A stretch of 64,000 nt of DNA from NCBI RefSeq assembly GCF_902499115.1, contig NZ_CABVPN010000001.1, positions 62,001 to 126,000 of the forward strand. Direction: 5' to 3'. The first letter of the stretch is position 1. The number at the start of each line of letters is the position of its first letter. This stretch comes from Burkholderia diffusa (GTDB lineage: Bacteria; Pseudomonadota; Gammaproteobacteria; Burkholderiales; Burkholderiaceae). The translations under genes were made by a program, and so were the position numbers. The notes below the pieces were generated by a model, which worked only from the letters and a program-made list of their open reading frames with translations, had not been told where the DNA came from and searched no databases. This document shows, piece after piece, positions 45,224 through 53,304 of this stretch.

Positions 45224-45826
45224 ATGAACGAACGACAGGGGAAGTTTTTCCGCGCGGAAACGACATGGTTCCATGTGTTTCACTCCATGATCGCGACCGG
45301 GGATATCGCGCGCATCGGGCCGTACGCGGTCACGGTCTATCTGGTGATCAAGGCTCACGCAAACTTCGAAACAGGCAAGTCCTTTCCCGGCATCGAAACC
45401 TTGGTAATGGAATCCGGCATCAGCCGCAGCCAAGTCCTTCGCTCGTTGGAAGCTCTCGAGGTAAACGGATACATCACGAGAACCCGCAAGGGGCGACGCA
45501 ACGAATACCGGCTCCGCGAGAAGGTTTGCATCCAAGATGGGGCTGGCCGCCCTGCGGCCGTGGCAACCTGGGACTATCTTCCCTCTTCGATCAAAGCAGC
45601 CACTGCCGACTTGAAAAACGTCCTGGTCTCCGGAGATTTCGCTGGGTCAAGAATCGTCCAGATCGAGCGGTTGCAGGTCAACGTCACGCATGCCAGTGGC
45701 AACGCTGTCGTTTTCAATGCGCAGGATATCGCGTGCCTGCCGGAGGAGATGCGCGACATGCTGCTCTCGTTGCGAACAAAGATCGAGGCTCGGCGGCAGG
45801 CGGACGTTATACACAGCTCTGACTGA
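45224..45826 (+). CDS. Winged-helix protein, possible replication initiator
   Basis: A 200-residue protein. Residues about 45-105 form a winged helix (SFPGIETLVMESGISRSQVLRSLEALEVNGYITRTRKGRRNEYRL), as in plasmid and phage replication proteins of the HTH_36/RepA type. The remainder (residues 115-200) matches nothing I know. The start is ATG 45224; GTG 45212 in frame overlaps the preceding gene. Just downstream lie a perfect 14-bp palindrome, an AT-rich stretch and iteron-like repeats, which would fit an initiator acting at a nearby origin. Function inferred. Confidence 0.6.
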   Translation: MNERQGKFFRAETTWFHVFHSMIATGDIARIGPYAVTVYLVIKAHANFETGKSFPGIETLVMESGISRSQVLRSLEALEVNGYITRTRKGRRNEYRLREKVCIQDGAGRPAAVATWDYLPSSIKAATADLKNVLVSGDFAGSRIVQIERLQVNVTHASGNAVVFNAQDIACLPEEMRDMLLSLRTKIEARRQADVIHSSD

Positions 45827-45836
45827 CACGTGTCAG
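45823..45836. promoter_or_regulatory. 14-bp perfect palindrome at the end of the winged-helix gene
   Basis: CTGACACGTGTCAG overlaps the stop codon of the preceding gene. Ninety bases later comes an AT-rich stretch (45911-45940) with GTTAAC and ATATTTATT. The pair could be a binding site and unwinding region of an origin, or an operator. No clear terminator T-run follows. Confidence 0.45.
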
Positions 45837-46076
45837 GCAGACACCCGACATCTTCACATTGGTGTCCAGCGGGCATCATTTCGCAGGGAAACGGTGTCTG
45901 GGTGGCACCCTAACAAGATAGATATTTATTGTTAACAAGAGCCGCTTCACTTGCCCGACGGCTGGGGATAACTGCTCTCATCGCACCAAAAATGAACCTG
46001 CAGCAGCAGCGCTTGCTGAAGCGCACGGATGACCACCGAGTCGACTCCGACGATCCACGTGGATAGAAGGAATCCC

Positions 46077-46463
46077 ATGAACAATTGCCGTCGCCCGCGA
46101 CATATTCCGCCTACCGACCTTGCAGCACTGCATCGAGAGGTGCTTGCCCGCGGCCGGGAAGCTGCATTGCCACAAAACCTCCCCGACAGGTGGTTGCGCG
46201 CTATCGTCCGGGACATGATGGAGTGCATGTTTGACGAGACAGGCGCGTCCAGCTCCGCTGCAGGTGCGGTCTTACTGGTCCTCGCCCTTGCTCTGCCCCG
46301 TGACGCAGGAGCATCTATTGGCATACCCGATGAATGTTTGCTGCCTGACGACAAGCTGACCATCTACTTCGCGAAATATCGAGATGCTTTGATGGAGGAA
46401 CTTGTGGCTCGGCAGACGGGTATCTTTCGGCTTTCGTATTCGCTCTCGGACATCTTCGATTGA
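46077..46463 (+). CDS. Small island protein, unknown function
   Basis: A 128-residue protein preceded by an AGAAGG ribosome-binding site at a suitable distance. It has one modest hydrophobic stretch (SSAAGAVLLVLALALPRDAG), too weak to call a membrane helix, and a helical C-terminus (KYRDALMEELVARQTGIF). No relatives recognised. Confidence 0.5.
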   Translation: MNNCRRPRHIPPTDLAALHREVLARGREAALPQNLPDRWLRAIVRDMMECMFDETGASSSAAGAVLLVLALALPRDAGASIGIPDECLLPDDKLTIYFAKYRDALMEELVARQTGIFRLSYSLSDIFD

Positions 46464-46595
46464 TTGGTCAGAGGCGACCATGTCAAGTCACAAGTCGGCA
46501 CTCGTGGAATCAGCGGCGCGCCCCTGTGTTAGTGATCTTTCTGGAGCAAAGCATTTGAATTGCGCAAAGGGCCTCAGCGCGCCGGCCAGTTTACT

Positions 46596-46803
46596 TGCAC
46601 ACGCAACGCACACGGACTGCACACGGTGGTTCGGCATGCACCCGTTCTGCCCTCGAAATGCATACGGTTTGCACCTCGCACCACACCGCTTTGATGGCAA
46701 TAGCCTGCTCGGGCCAACTTTTCGCAAAGTTGTCCCCTTTTCGTTCCCGGCATGTACCCGTTTTGTGCTCGGCACCCAGTCGCCGCGCCCGATTTGTACC
46801 CGC
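46596..46803 (+). repeat. Imperfect iteron-like repeats in a gene-free stretch
   Basis: A 9-mer of form TGYAYMCGB recurs at 46596, 46607 (CGCACACGG), 46618, 46637, 46659, 46753 and 46795. Longer units are similar, for example TGCACCCGTTCTGCCCTCG at 46637 and TGCATACGGTTTGCACCTCG at 46659 (exactly 22 bp apart). A 7-bp inverted repeat (CAACTTT/AAAGTTG) sits at 46715-46732. The whole gap 46464-47092 holds no convincing gene. Spacing near two helical turns is typical of iterons, but the copies are degenerate. Confidence 0.4.
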
Positions 46804-47092
46804 TGTGTGCCCGGGATCGGGATTTAAACCCCGAAAGTAAGGGCTAGTGGAACATAAAGGGCGTAATACGCTTGCAGTCGCATTTTTGCCCAACTCCTTG
46901 ATTGACGGTCGGTTCAGCGTATTACAGCAGGCACCGTTTCAGCAGTTTTGTATGCCCATTCGGAATACACCGAGTTTGCGATCGAAAAGTGTGCAAACCG
47001 TGGGCATACGGTGGGCGCATTGTGAGCAAAAAGGTACGTGGCTGGCACAGAATCCGCGGTAACGTAAGGCACAAGCATTCCCCGAGAGATTC

Positions 47093-47746
47093 ATGACCAT
47101 CCGTGCGCTAGTGTTCGACGCCTTTGGCACGCTCGCCGAGATCCAGGACCAGCGGCGCCCGTTTGCGCGTCTTGCGCGCGTCAGCCGGGACCGCCGGCAG
47201 CGTGAGCTATTGATGACGCGTGCCATCAGTCTTAAGGAAGCGGGCCGCGCGTTAGGCGGCGATCGCATCGACATGGCCGCCCTCGATGCAGATCTGACCG
47301 CAGAACTCGCAAGCATCCGGCTATTTCCGGACGTAGTTGGAACGCTCGAAGAAGCGCGGGCGCGCGGATTGAAAGTGGGAATTGCGTCCAATCTGGCCGC
47401 ACCGTACGCCGAACCGCTGTTACGCCTGCTGCCGTTCAAACCGGATGTCTGTGCCTGGTCGTTTGAAGTCGGCTACCTGAAGCCGGATCCGCGCATCTTT
47501 GCATGGCTTTGTGAGCGGCTCGACGTCGCAGCGTGTGAGGCGCTGATGGTGGGCGACACGTTTCGCGATGACTACGCCGGCGCACTGGCAAGCGGCCTCC
47601 ATGCGCTGCAACTGGATCGGCGCGGGCATGTGGGCTGTCAAAAGCCTGCAGTGACCATCCGAACGCTGCACGACGTTCTCCCTGCACTTCGCCATCTGTC
47701 GGAATCCGTATCGGGCGGCCAGACCGGATCTGTTGGCTTGTCGTAA
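47093..47746 (+). CDS. HAD-superfamily hydrolase
   Basis: A 217-residue HAD phosphatase/dehalogenase-like enzyme: motif I VFDAFGTLAE (nucleophile Asp9), motif II IASNLA (Ser/Asn), motif III Lys in YLKPDPRIF, motif IV GDTFRDDYAGA. The DAFGTL form of motif I occurs in phosphatases as well as 2-haloacid dehalogenases. It lies alone inside the island and is GC-rich, unlike the AT-rich module that follows. Cargo; substrate unknown. Confidence 0.85.
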   Translation: MTIRALVFDAFGTLAEIQDQRRPFARLARVSRDRRQRELLMTRAISLKEAGRALGGDRIDMAALDADLTAELASIRLFPDVVGTLEEARARGLKVGIASNLAAPYAEPLLRLLPFKPDVCAWSFEVGYLKPDPRIFAWLCERLDVAACEALMVGDTFRDDYAGALASGLHALQLDRRGHVGCQKPAVTIRTLHDVLPALRHLSESVSGGQTGSVGLS

Positions 47747-48237
47747 CACGAGACTGTGTCATGGAGCCGCGCCAGCGGCGTCCGCGTCTCCTGGAGCGCC
47801 AAACTGTTGGGCCGTGGCGACCGGGAAACGGAGCAGGAGGTCCTTTATCCAACATAGAAGGAAGGCTGATTACGGAGCGCCATCGCAGCCAGATCCGCAA
47901 GGTCATCAACCGCAACGCCGTGGTTCGCACGGATCGATCAGCGATCTCGGGTGAACGGCCGCGAGATGGGCGTCGATGGTGCTCAGTCGCCGGGCCCGCG
48001 ATGTTTACCAGTGCAGGCGAGCGGTCTACGAAAGCTGTAAAATTCGAGGGATATCCGAATGACTACTTGCTCGAACGCACCCCAACCATGTACGGTCGTG
48101 GCAAACGCCCACTTGGACGGGCCGAATGGTTACCAGCCAGAATTAGGGAAGAATCACGGCTTGTATCGATTGAAAAGATGACGTCCGAGCAACGCTGACG
48201 CTAGACCTCGCTCTTCGATCAATCCGATTTGACGCAT
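47747..48237. other. Gene-poor stretch between the HAD gene and the sce7726-like gene
   Basis: About 490 bp. A 145-codon frame (47761-48198) is open on the plus strand, but its codon use and lack of a ribosome-binding site argue against a gene; it may be remnant DNA. Base composition begins to fall towards AT at about 48200, marking the start of a different donor segment. The promoter of the next gene should be here. Confidence 0.45.
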
Positions 48238-48822
48238 ATGCTAGACGACAAGGCAATAAGACAGGCGTTGATTTCAATGCTGAGTGCAAGGAGCCCGAGA
48301 CCGCGGTTACTCGTCCAAGAATTGGGCGTTCACAACACCAACGCTATTGTGGACGTCGCGGCCATTTACTCTGAATTGCACGGCTTCGAGATAAAAGGTG
48401 AAACCGATAGCGTATCCCGCGTGTCAAAACAGTCAAAATATTATAATCTTTCGTTTCCGCGACTCACCTTGGTTACCACATCAAATCACCTAGGATGGGC
48501 CTTAAAAAATCTCCCGGATTTTTGGGGCATTATTTTAGCCAAAAACAGCCCAACCGGCGCAGTAATGAACTACATTCGACCAACCAAGAGTAACCCCGAT
48601 TTTTGCAAAGAAACATCACTCTTAATGCTCTGGAAAGATGAGCTATTAAATCTAGAAGACCAAGGCTACGAAATAAGGGCGAGAAAAAGTGATACTCGAG
48701 CAGAGTTGGCATCTAAAATTGCTTCGAAGTTAACAAAGCACCAGATAATCACTCTGCTCGCGGAGTCGATCGAAAACCGTCACCGAGCTAAAGACTATCA
48801 ACCACAAATGTTATGTGAGTAA
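48238..48822 (+). CDS. sce7726-family protein, predicted PD-(D/E)XK-like nuclease
   Basis: A 194-residue protein of low G+C. Its core reads AIVDVAAIYSELHGFEIKGETDS: Asp39, then Glu51-Ile-Lys53 (the D...ExK arrangement of the restriction-endonuclease fold), with Glu28 on the helix before. I assign it to the family named after Sorangium sce7726, whose members are usually beside sce7725. ATG 48238 is used; no strong ribosome-binding site is evident. Its last 35 bp overlap the convergent sce7725 gene. Role in DNA cleavage is inferred from the motif. Confidence 0.72.
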   Translation: MLDDKAIRQALISMLSARSPRPRLLVQELGVHNTNAIVDVAAIYSELHGFEIKGETDSVSRVSKQSKYYNLSFPRLTLVTTSNHLGWALKNLPDFWGIILAKNSPTGAVMNYIRPTKSNPDFCKETSLLMLWKDELLNLEDQGYEIRARKSDTRAELASKIASKLTKHQIITLLAESIENRHRAKDYQPQMLCE

Positions 48823-49861
48823 CGAGCGCTGCCTTTAGCCAAGAGCTAGGACTGCCGCCCCGTTTGGCGCGCACGGGAGCGAGAACGCTTCGCTCAAAAA
48901 TATATTCCTCGCCAAATGAATACGTAAAACTCCTAAAGAAAGGCTTTGCGACCAACGCATCCGCTATGTCGAAATACTGACCATAACCACTCGGATGCGT
49001 CTTAAACGCCCCACCCCGCACAACAAAATGTTTCGTGTCGTATGTGTAAAAAACTTTTGGGGCAGCGACGCCCTGCACCAACCACACCTCCAATTCCAAG
49101 TCGGAATAATCCGGGCTAACAAGTCCGTAATCACCAAATCCACATTTGGGCGCAACCGACTCGGGCAACAAACCCTCTATTCGTTTCCAAAGATGCCATT
49201 CTTGGCGCTCAATAGAGACACTACTGTTTGTCGATAGTATGGAAGTTATTACCGGAGGAATCGACGATCCAGCAAAAACAATTTTGTTTACGAAAAAATC
49301 ACCTGAGAATGCCGTAATGAAATTAAGCGCGACACCCTTCAGCTTTTCCAGATCCGAAGAAATAACCCTAAAATCCACTATAAGGTGAATTTCTTGAGGC
49401 TCGATATTTTCGATTTGCAACCAAAGAGCATCAATTGATGGCTTTGTAAGCTTATAGCTTTCAATGTCTTCCTGCGTTAGTCGGATTGCCAATTCGCGCC
49501 CGGAATTCTTCGCGAAGCTTAAGGCAGCGCCATTGTGACTTGCATCCCGATTTAACGCAACAACCGGTATGGCATTTAGATGCTTAACGGCATCGAGAAT
49601 GTACTGATACTGCGGAGCACCATTTAACTGAATAGAATCATCGAGATCAAAATTGTCGATATAAAAACTCGACTTTGACCACTGCTTTTCGATTTGCTTA
49701 ACACCAATACGAAGCCTGTCTAAGATATCCACGGCAGACATATCTTTAGGCCGCGGAACATCAAAGAATGGAATCACATCATCATCTCTCGCATTGGCAA
49801 ACTCCGCCATCGCTGAAATTTCGTTTTGTTTAAATTTTAGAAACGGCGTGTACCCCGGCAT
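48788..49861 (-). CDS. sce7725-family (beta-family) protein
   Basis: A 357-residue protein that opens MPGYTPFLKFKQNEISAMAEF, the typical start of sce7725/beta-family proteins, followed by VIPFFDVPRP and repeated beta-strand/helix alternation suggesting a TIM-barrel-like fold. No catalytic residues can be named. Its ATG shares a base with the metallopeptidase stop (TGATG), so it is translated from that operon. Its 3' end overlaps the convergent sce7726-like gene by 35 bp. The family's activity is unknown to me. Confidence 0.75.
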   Translation of the reverse strand: MPGYTPFLKFKQNEISAMAEFANARDDDVIPFFDVPRPKDMSAVDILDRLRIGVKQIEKQWSKSSFYIDNFDLDDSIQLNGAPQYQYILDAVKHLNAIPVVALNRDASHNGAALSFAKNSGRELAIRLTQEDIESYKLTKPSIDALWLQIENIEPQEIHLIVDFRVISSDLEKLKGVALNFITAFSGDFFVNKIVFAGSSIPPVITSILSTNSSVSIERQEWHLWKRIEGLLPESVAPKCGFGDYGLVSPDYSDLELEVWLVQGVAAPKVFYTYDTKHFVVRGGAFKTHPSGYGQYFDIADALVAKPFFRSFTYSFGEEYIFERSVLAPVRAKRGGSPSSWLKAALVTHITFVVDSL

Positions 49862-50721
49862 CACTCAATCCCTAAAATATTTCGCACATCGAGACTATTC
49901 ACCAGATCTGAAAACAACCTGTAGTTACTATTCCTCTTCCTTAGTAGTCCTGCCGCGACAGTAGGGTGAACCGCCGCCTCCTTCGCCATTACGAGAAGGT
50001 CATCAATGTCCATAGACCGGTGCACGGCCGCCTTGATCCAGATGCGACGGGGAATCAGCGAGTCGGCAGCCAGTCGATTCGCCTCCGCCTCGACATCGGA
50101 AATATCATTTTCGCCATCGAAGTCATCAAGAATCGGGTGACTCAAGTCATCATAGTGCAATAACACATGTGCCAATTCGTGCAGCAATGTGAACCAGAAA
50201 TAATCGTAGCGCGCATAACGCAAGCTCAATGCAATTACGGGAATACCATTCGGCAACTTCGCCGTAGCCCCATCAAGTTTCATCGATGAAAACGACTTTT
50301 CGTATACCAATACGATTCCGTAGGTTTCAAAAATGAAATCTTGAAGACCATCAATTTCATCAACATTCAAACTTTTCTGGGCAATGCGACGAAGATCTTC
50401 TTGGGTAATTCCTCTGTACGTTACATCAGGCTGCGACAGCGACACAGCTCGCGCCTTTTTCAGTACCTCACCAAGCCAAAGGGATGTAAGCGCCTCGCTT
50501 GCGTCGTCACGCTTTCTAAACAGAACAGTCGAGTCCACTGCAGTCAACTCAGCCGCAGCATTCATTAAAAGCAAGAGATCTGGTTCGCCAGAGCCACGAC
50601 TCCTTAGCTCCTTCCACGGCAAGTTTTTCCGATGTTCAAAGAGAGCACAAAGCATCTCATCGGCTCGTCGCTCTTTTTTTGGAGAAAAAGGCACCGCCAT
50701 GAAATCTGAAATTTCATCCAT
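49861..50721 (-). CDS. ImmA/IrrE family metallo-endopeptidase
   Basis: A 286-residue protein with the zinc motif H181-ELA-H185 (in LLHELAHVLLH) and a downstream DVEAEANRLAADSLIP helix supplying the third ligand, the hallmark of ImmA/IrrE peptidases that cleave repressors. Residues 1-150 are a helical N-terminal region; there is no XRE-type HTH, which often accompanies this family. It is the middle gene of a three-gene operon, overlapping the upstream GNAT gene by 8 nt and the downstream sce7725 gene by one base. Likely a sensor/activator that cleaves a partner. Confidence 0.85.
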   Translation of the reverse strand: MDEISDFMAVPFSPKKERRADEMLCALFEHRKNLPWKELRSRGSGEPDLLLLMNAAAELTAVDSTVLFRKRDDASEALTSLWLGEVLKKARAVSLSQPDVTYRGITQEDLRRIAQKSLNVDEIDGLQDFIFETYGIVLVYEKSFSSMKLDGATAKLPNGIPVIALSLRYARYDYFWFTLLHELAHVLLHYDDLSHPILDDFDGENDISDVEAEANRLAADSLIPRRIWIKAAVHRSMDIDDLLVMAKEAAVHPTVAAGLLRKRNSNYRLFSDLVNSLDVRNILGIE

Positions 50722-51493
50722 TTGCGCCCCCCATCAGTGCTATAGCTGCGTCCTCTTTTGCCTCAAAAAACCGCAAGTTCTCCTTTTCAGGATCCAACCC
50801 AAAATCGGTCATTCCGATTTTTACATAGTAAGCTTCTGCATTCGGGAGAGAGTGAAGGCAAAAACCAGGGCGGTAGCCACGAACGTTGACAGCAAAATCT
50901 ATGCAATGCGCAAGAAGCAATGACCCGACCTGCGAAAACTGCTTTTGGTAACCGGGGCGTGGGCGATTCCACCGAGCCGTAGCAAGATAATCGATATAAA
51001 ATATATCATCCCCATTCACCCTACTTGGTTCTGGATGATAAATAATCGCAATACCTTGCACCCTCCCCTCTGCGATCATATAAAACCACTCATACTGCGG
51101 CCCTTTACAATCAAACGCCTTCCGAGACCACTCCCAATGCCAATCTTCCAAATTATATATTCTAAGTAGCTCTCGGAGTTTATCCAAATCGCCTTGAGCC
51201 CCCGGATTATCATCCAAAAGCTGCTGAATAATCTTTGCCTTCTCTTGCCCCCACTCGCTATCCGCTTGGAATACGTAAGCAATATTAAACCCACAGGATA
51301 TTTCGCATTCGATCTCCTGTTGAGTGTGATTGCACAGAAGCTTGTTTTTGAACATCCGATAAATCCCCGCCGATGACAGGTCAATGGTCTCTACTTCCGA
51401 GCCAACCTCAACGCTTTGAATCCGGTTTTCGGGCTCGCCGATATTCACCTTGTCTCGTGACGATTTATTAGTAGGCGCCATGTTCGCAAACAT
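50714..51493 (-). CDS. GNAT-like N-acetyltransferase, first gene of the candidate defence operon
   Basis: A 259-residue protein. The C-terminal half has GNAT features: IFYIDYLATARWNRP, then the acetyl-CoA helix FSQVGSLLLAHCIDFAV and LPNAEAYYVKIGMTDFGL. The N-terminal half is not recognised. Start 51493 (MFANMAP) is used, with MAPTNKS at 51481 as the alternative. GNAT proteins paired with ImmA/IrrE-type (COG2856) peptidases have been predicted as toxin-antitoxin pairs. It overlaps the peptidase gene by 8 nt. Base composition is clearly AT-richer than the chromosome. Confidence 0.72.
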   Translation of the reverse strand: MFANMAPTNKSSRDKVNIGEPENRIQSVEVGSEVETIDLSSAGIYRMFKNKLLCNHTQQEIECEISCGFNIAYVFQADSEWGQEKAKIIQQLLDDNPGAQGDLDKLRELLRIYNLEDWHWEWSRKAFDCKGPQYEWFYMIAEGRVQGIAIIYHPEPSRVNGDDIFYIDYLATARWNRPRPGYQKQFSQVGSLLLAHCIDFAVNVRGYRPGFCLHSLPNAEAYYVKIGMTDFGLDPEKENLRFFEAKEDAAIALMGGANG

Positions 51494-51915
51494 ACGGAAA
51501 GCAGCCCCCCCGTAAAACGATTGCCACTCGGTGATTTATAGTCGATCGATGCCCTGCTTAGGGAATGATGCCAGCTGTTCGGGTTGACTTCAAGGCGATG
51601 CTACTCGCATTGATCCGATAGCAAGGAATCGCCCCAGACTCTGGCTCAGATGGAGGAAGTATTGTGATTTCACGTGGTTTGGAGCAGGTGACCCCGTTAT
51701 CGGTCGCAGTATGTGTTGTTAGAGCACGAAGCGGAGAATCAGAAGGAACCCCTGCCCGGACACCCCATGCCTCGCTTCGGTGCAGCAGAGGTGCGTGGCC
51801 AGATTCCGGGAACAGCAGCAAAATTACGCTAAGCTACTGACGCGAAACAACTTTTAGTTTCGCTTGGCTACGGTTAAATTTGCTTATTTTTCAATAGCTT
51901 ATCGCGTTACGCGCC
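51494..51915. other. Right-end non-coding segment of the island
   Basis: About 420 bp between the GNAT start and attR. It should contain the promoter for the GNAT-peptidase-sce7725 operon. An 87-codon minus-strand frame (51558-51821) has no ribosome-binding site and no recognisable product; I treat it as non-coding or a remnant. Confidence 0.45.
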
Positions 51916-51966
51916 GAATCATAATCCGCAGGTCCGGGGTTCGAGTCCCTGATTCGCCACCAAATG
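51916..51966. repeat. attR: right 51-bp repeat of the tRNA-Met island
   Basis: Exact copy of 42690-42740, the 3' half of tRNA-Met plus 4 nt. It is the original chromosomal 3' end, since the tRNA's native-looking terminator follows immediately. The two copies bound a 9.2-kb element. Confidence 0.95.
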
Positions 51967-51968
51967 CG

Positions 51969-52004
51969 AAAAGCCGCTGTTCCGAAAGGATCAGCGGCTT
52001 TTTT
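51969..52004 (+). terminator. Original terminator of tRNA-Met, displaced by the island
   Basis: AAAAGCCGCTG pairs with CAGCGGCTTTT, followed by a T-run. It starts 3 nt after attR, where the tRNA terminator would have stood before integration; it now serves no intact tRNA. Confidence 0.9.
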
Positions 52005-52073
52005 CATTGCATCGTCCGGGCGTGCGCGGATTCACGCGTCGCCTGTCCGTCAGGTGCGCGCGCGTTCCACTCG

Positions 52074-53045
52074 TTACGCCACCACCGGCCCGCGCTCCTC
52101 CATCACCTCCGCCCGCACCTTCCCTCGCCAGTTCTCCCCGCCCTCCAGCGCCGGCGTCGACTCGAACAGCTCCGCGATCCAGTCCGCGAACACGCGCACC
52201 TTCTGCGACAGATGCCGGTTGTGCGGATACACGATCGAGATCGGCTTGGGCTTCGGATTGCAGTCGGGCAGCACCTCGACCAGCGAGCCGTCGCGCAGGT
52301 GCGGCAGCACCATGAACAGCGTCGGCTGGATCATCCCGAACCCTTCGAGCCCGCACGTCACGTACGCATCCGAATCGTTGACGGTGACACTGCCGTTCAT
52401 CCGCACCTCGACCGGCTTGCCCTCGATCATGAACACCCACGGAATCGCCCGTGCACCGTGGCTCGCGCGGAAATTCACCGCATGATGGTCGGCCAGGTCG
52501 GCGATCTCCTGAGGCTCGCCGTGACGCGCCAGATAGTCGGGCGACGCGCAGGTCACGCGCTTGAGCATCCCGATCCGCCGCGCGACCATCGACGAATCCT
52601 CGAGCGGTCCGACCCGGATCATGCAGTCGATGCCCTCCTCGACCGGATCCACGTAGCGGTCCGACAAGCCGAGGTCGAGCGTGATGTCCGGATAACGCTG
52701 CCGGAAGACCGACAGCGCCGGCAACACGACGCGCCGCCCGAGCGAACTCGGCATGTGGACGCGCAGCACGCCGCTCGGCTTGCGGTTGCCGGTCTGGAAA
52801 CTCGCGTCGGCTTCCGCGATCTCCGAGATGATCTTCATGCAATGCTCGTAATACGCGGCGCCCTCCGGCGTCAGCGACAGCCGGCGCGTCGTCCGGTGCA
52901 TCAGACGCACTCCGAGCAGCGCCTCGAGATTCTGGATGATGGTCGTCACCGACGCGCGCGGCATCGCGAGCGTGTCGGCCGCGCGCGTGAAGCTGTTCGC
53001 GTCGACCACGCGAGTGAAAACTTCCATTGCCTGAATGCGGTCCAT
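52074..53045 (-). CDS. LysR-family transcriptional regulator
   Basis: A 323-residue regulator: N-terminal winged helix (RIQAMEVFTRVVDANSFTRAADTLAMPRASVT, with LEALLGVRLMHRTTRR), then a periplasmic-binding-protein-like ligand domain. ATG 53045 (MDRIQAME) is the family-typical start. The open frame runs 154 codons upstream through the heptamer repeat, which I reject as coding. No target operon is adjacent in the usual divergent arrangement. Helix-turn-helix composition resembles the AaeR/DhcR-like subgroup. Confidence 0.92.
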   Translation of the reverse strand: MDRIQAMEVFTRVVDANSFTRAADTLAMPRASVTTIIQNLEALLGVRLMHRTTRRLSLTPEGAAYYEHCMKIISEIAEADASFQTGNRKPSGVLRVHMPSSLGRRVVLPALSVFRQRYPDITLDLGLSDRYVDPVEEGIDCMIRVGPLEDSSMVARRIGMLKRVTCASPDYLARHGEPQEIADLADHHAVNFRASHGARAIPWVFMIEGKPVEVRMNGSVTVNDSDAYVTCGLEGFGMIQPTLFMVLPHLRDGSLVEVLPDCNPKPKPISIVYPHNRHLSQKVRVFADWIAELFESTPALEGGENWRGKVRAEVMEERGPVVA

Positions 53046-53220
53046 GCTGCGCCCCCTTCGAATCGCCAACGGAACAGAATAGAGCGCGCAACCCAAGCGG
53101 CACAAGCCCCCGTCTATTGTTTGCCTTGTCTGAATAGTTTCAGCGATTCGGACTGGAAAGTGATACGGATTCGTGCAGTTCCAGACGTTGCGGCTCCGTC
53201 CCCGGTCGCCATGCGCGGCG

Positions 53221-53299
53221 CGTTCGCCGTTCGCCGTTCGCCGTTCGCCGTTCGCCGTTCGCCGTTCGCCGTTCGCCGTTCGCCGTTCGCCGTTCGCCG
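53221..53299. repeat. Heptanucleotide tandem repeat, 11 copies of CGTTCGC
   Basis: Eleven perfect copies of CGTTCGC (53221-53297) plus two bases, in the 259-bp gap between the LysR start and the GlxA-type regulator stop. It ends 5 bp from that stop codon. Perfect short repeats of this kind vary in copy number by slippage, so length polymorphism is expected. It lies in the LysR upstream region, where it could alter spacing or transcription. Confidence 0.97.
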
Positions 53300-53304
53300 G
53301 CACG

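Noticed and set aside
47761..48198. 145-codon frame as a gene
   Set aside because: No ribosome-binding site, no recognisable domain and arginine-rich composition typical of chance frames.
51558..51821. 87-codon minus-strand frame near attR
   Set aside because: No ribosome-binding site and no recognised family; may be remnant DNA but cannot be supported as a gene.
53221..53299. CRISPR-like array
   Set aside because: The repeats are contiguous 7-mers with no spacers, and no cas genes are present.
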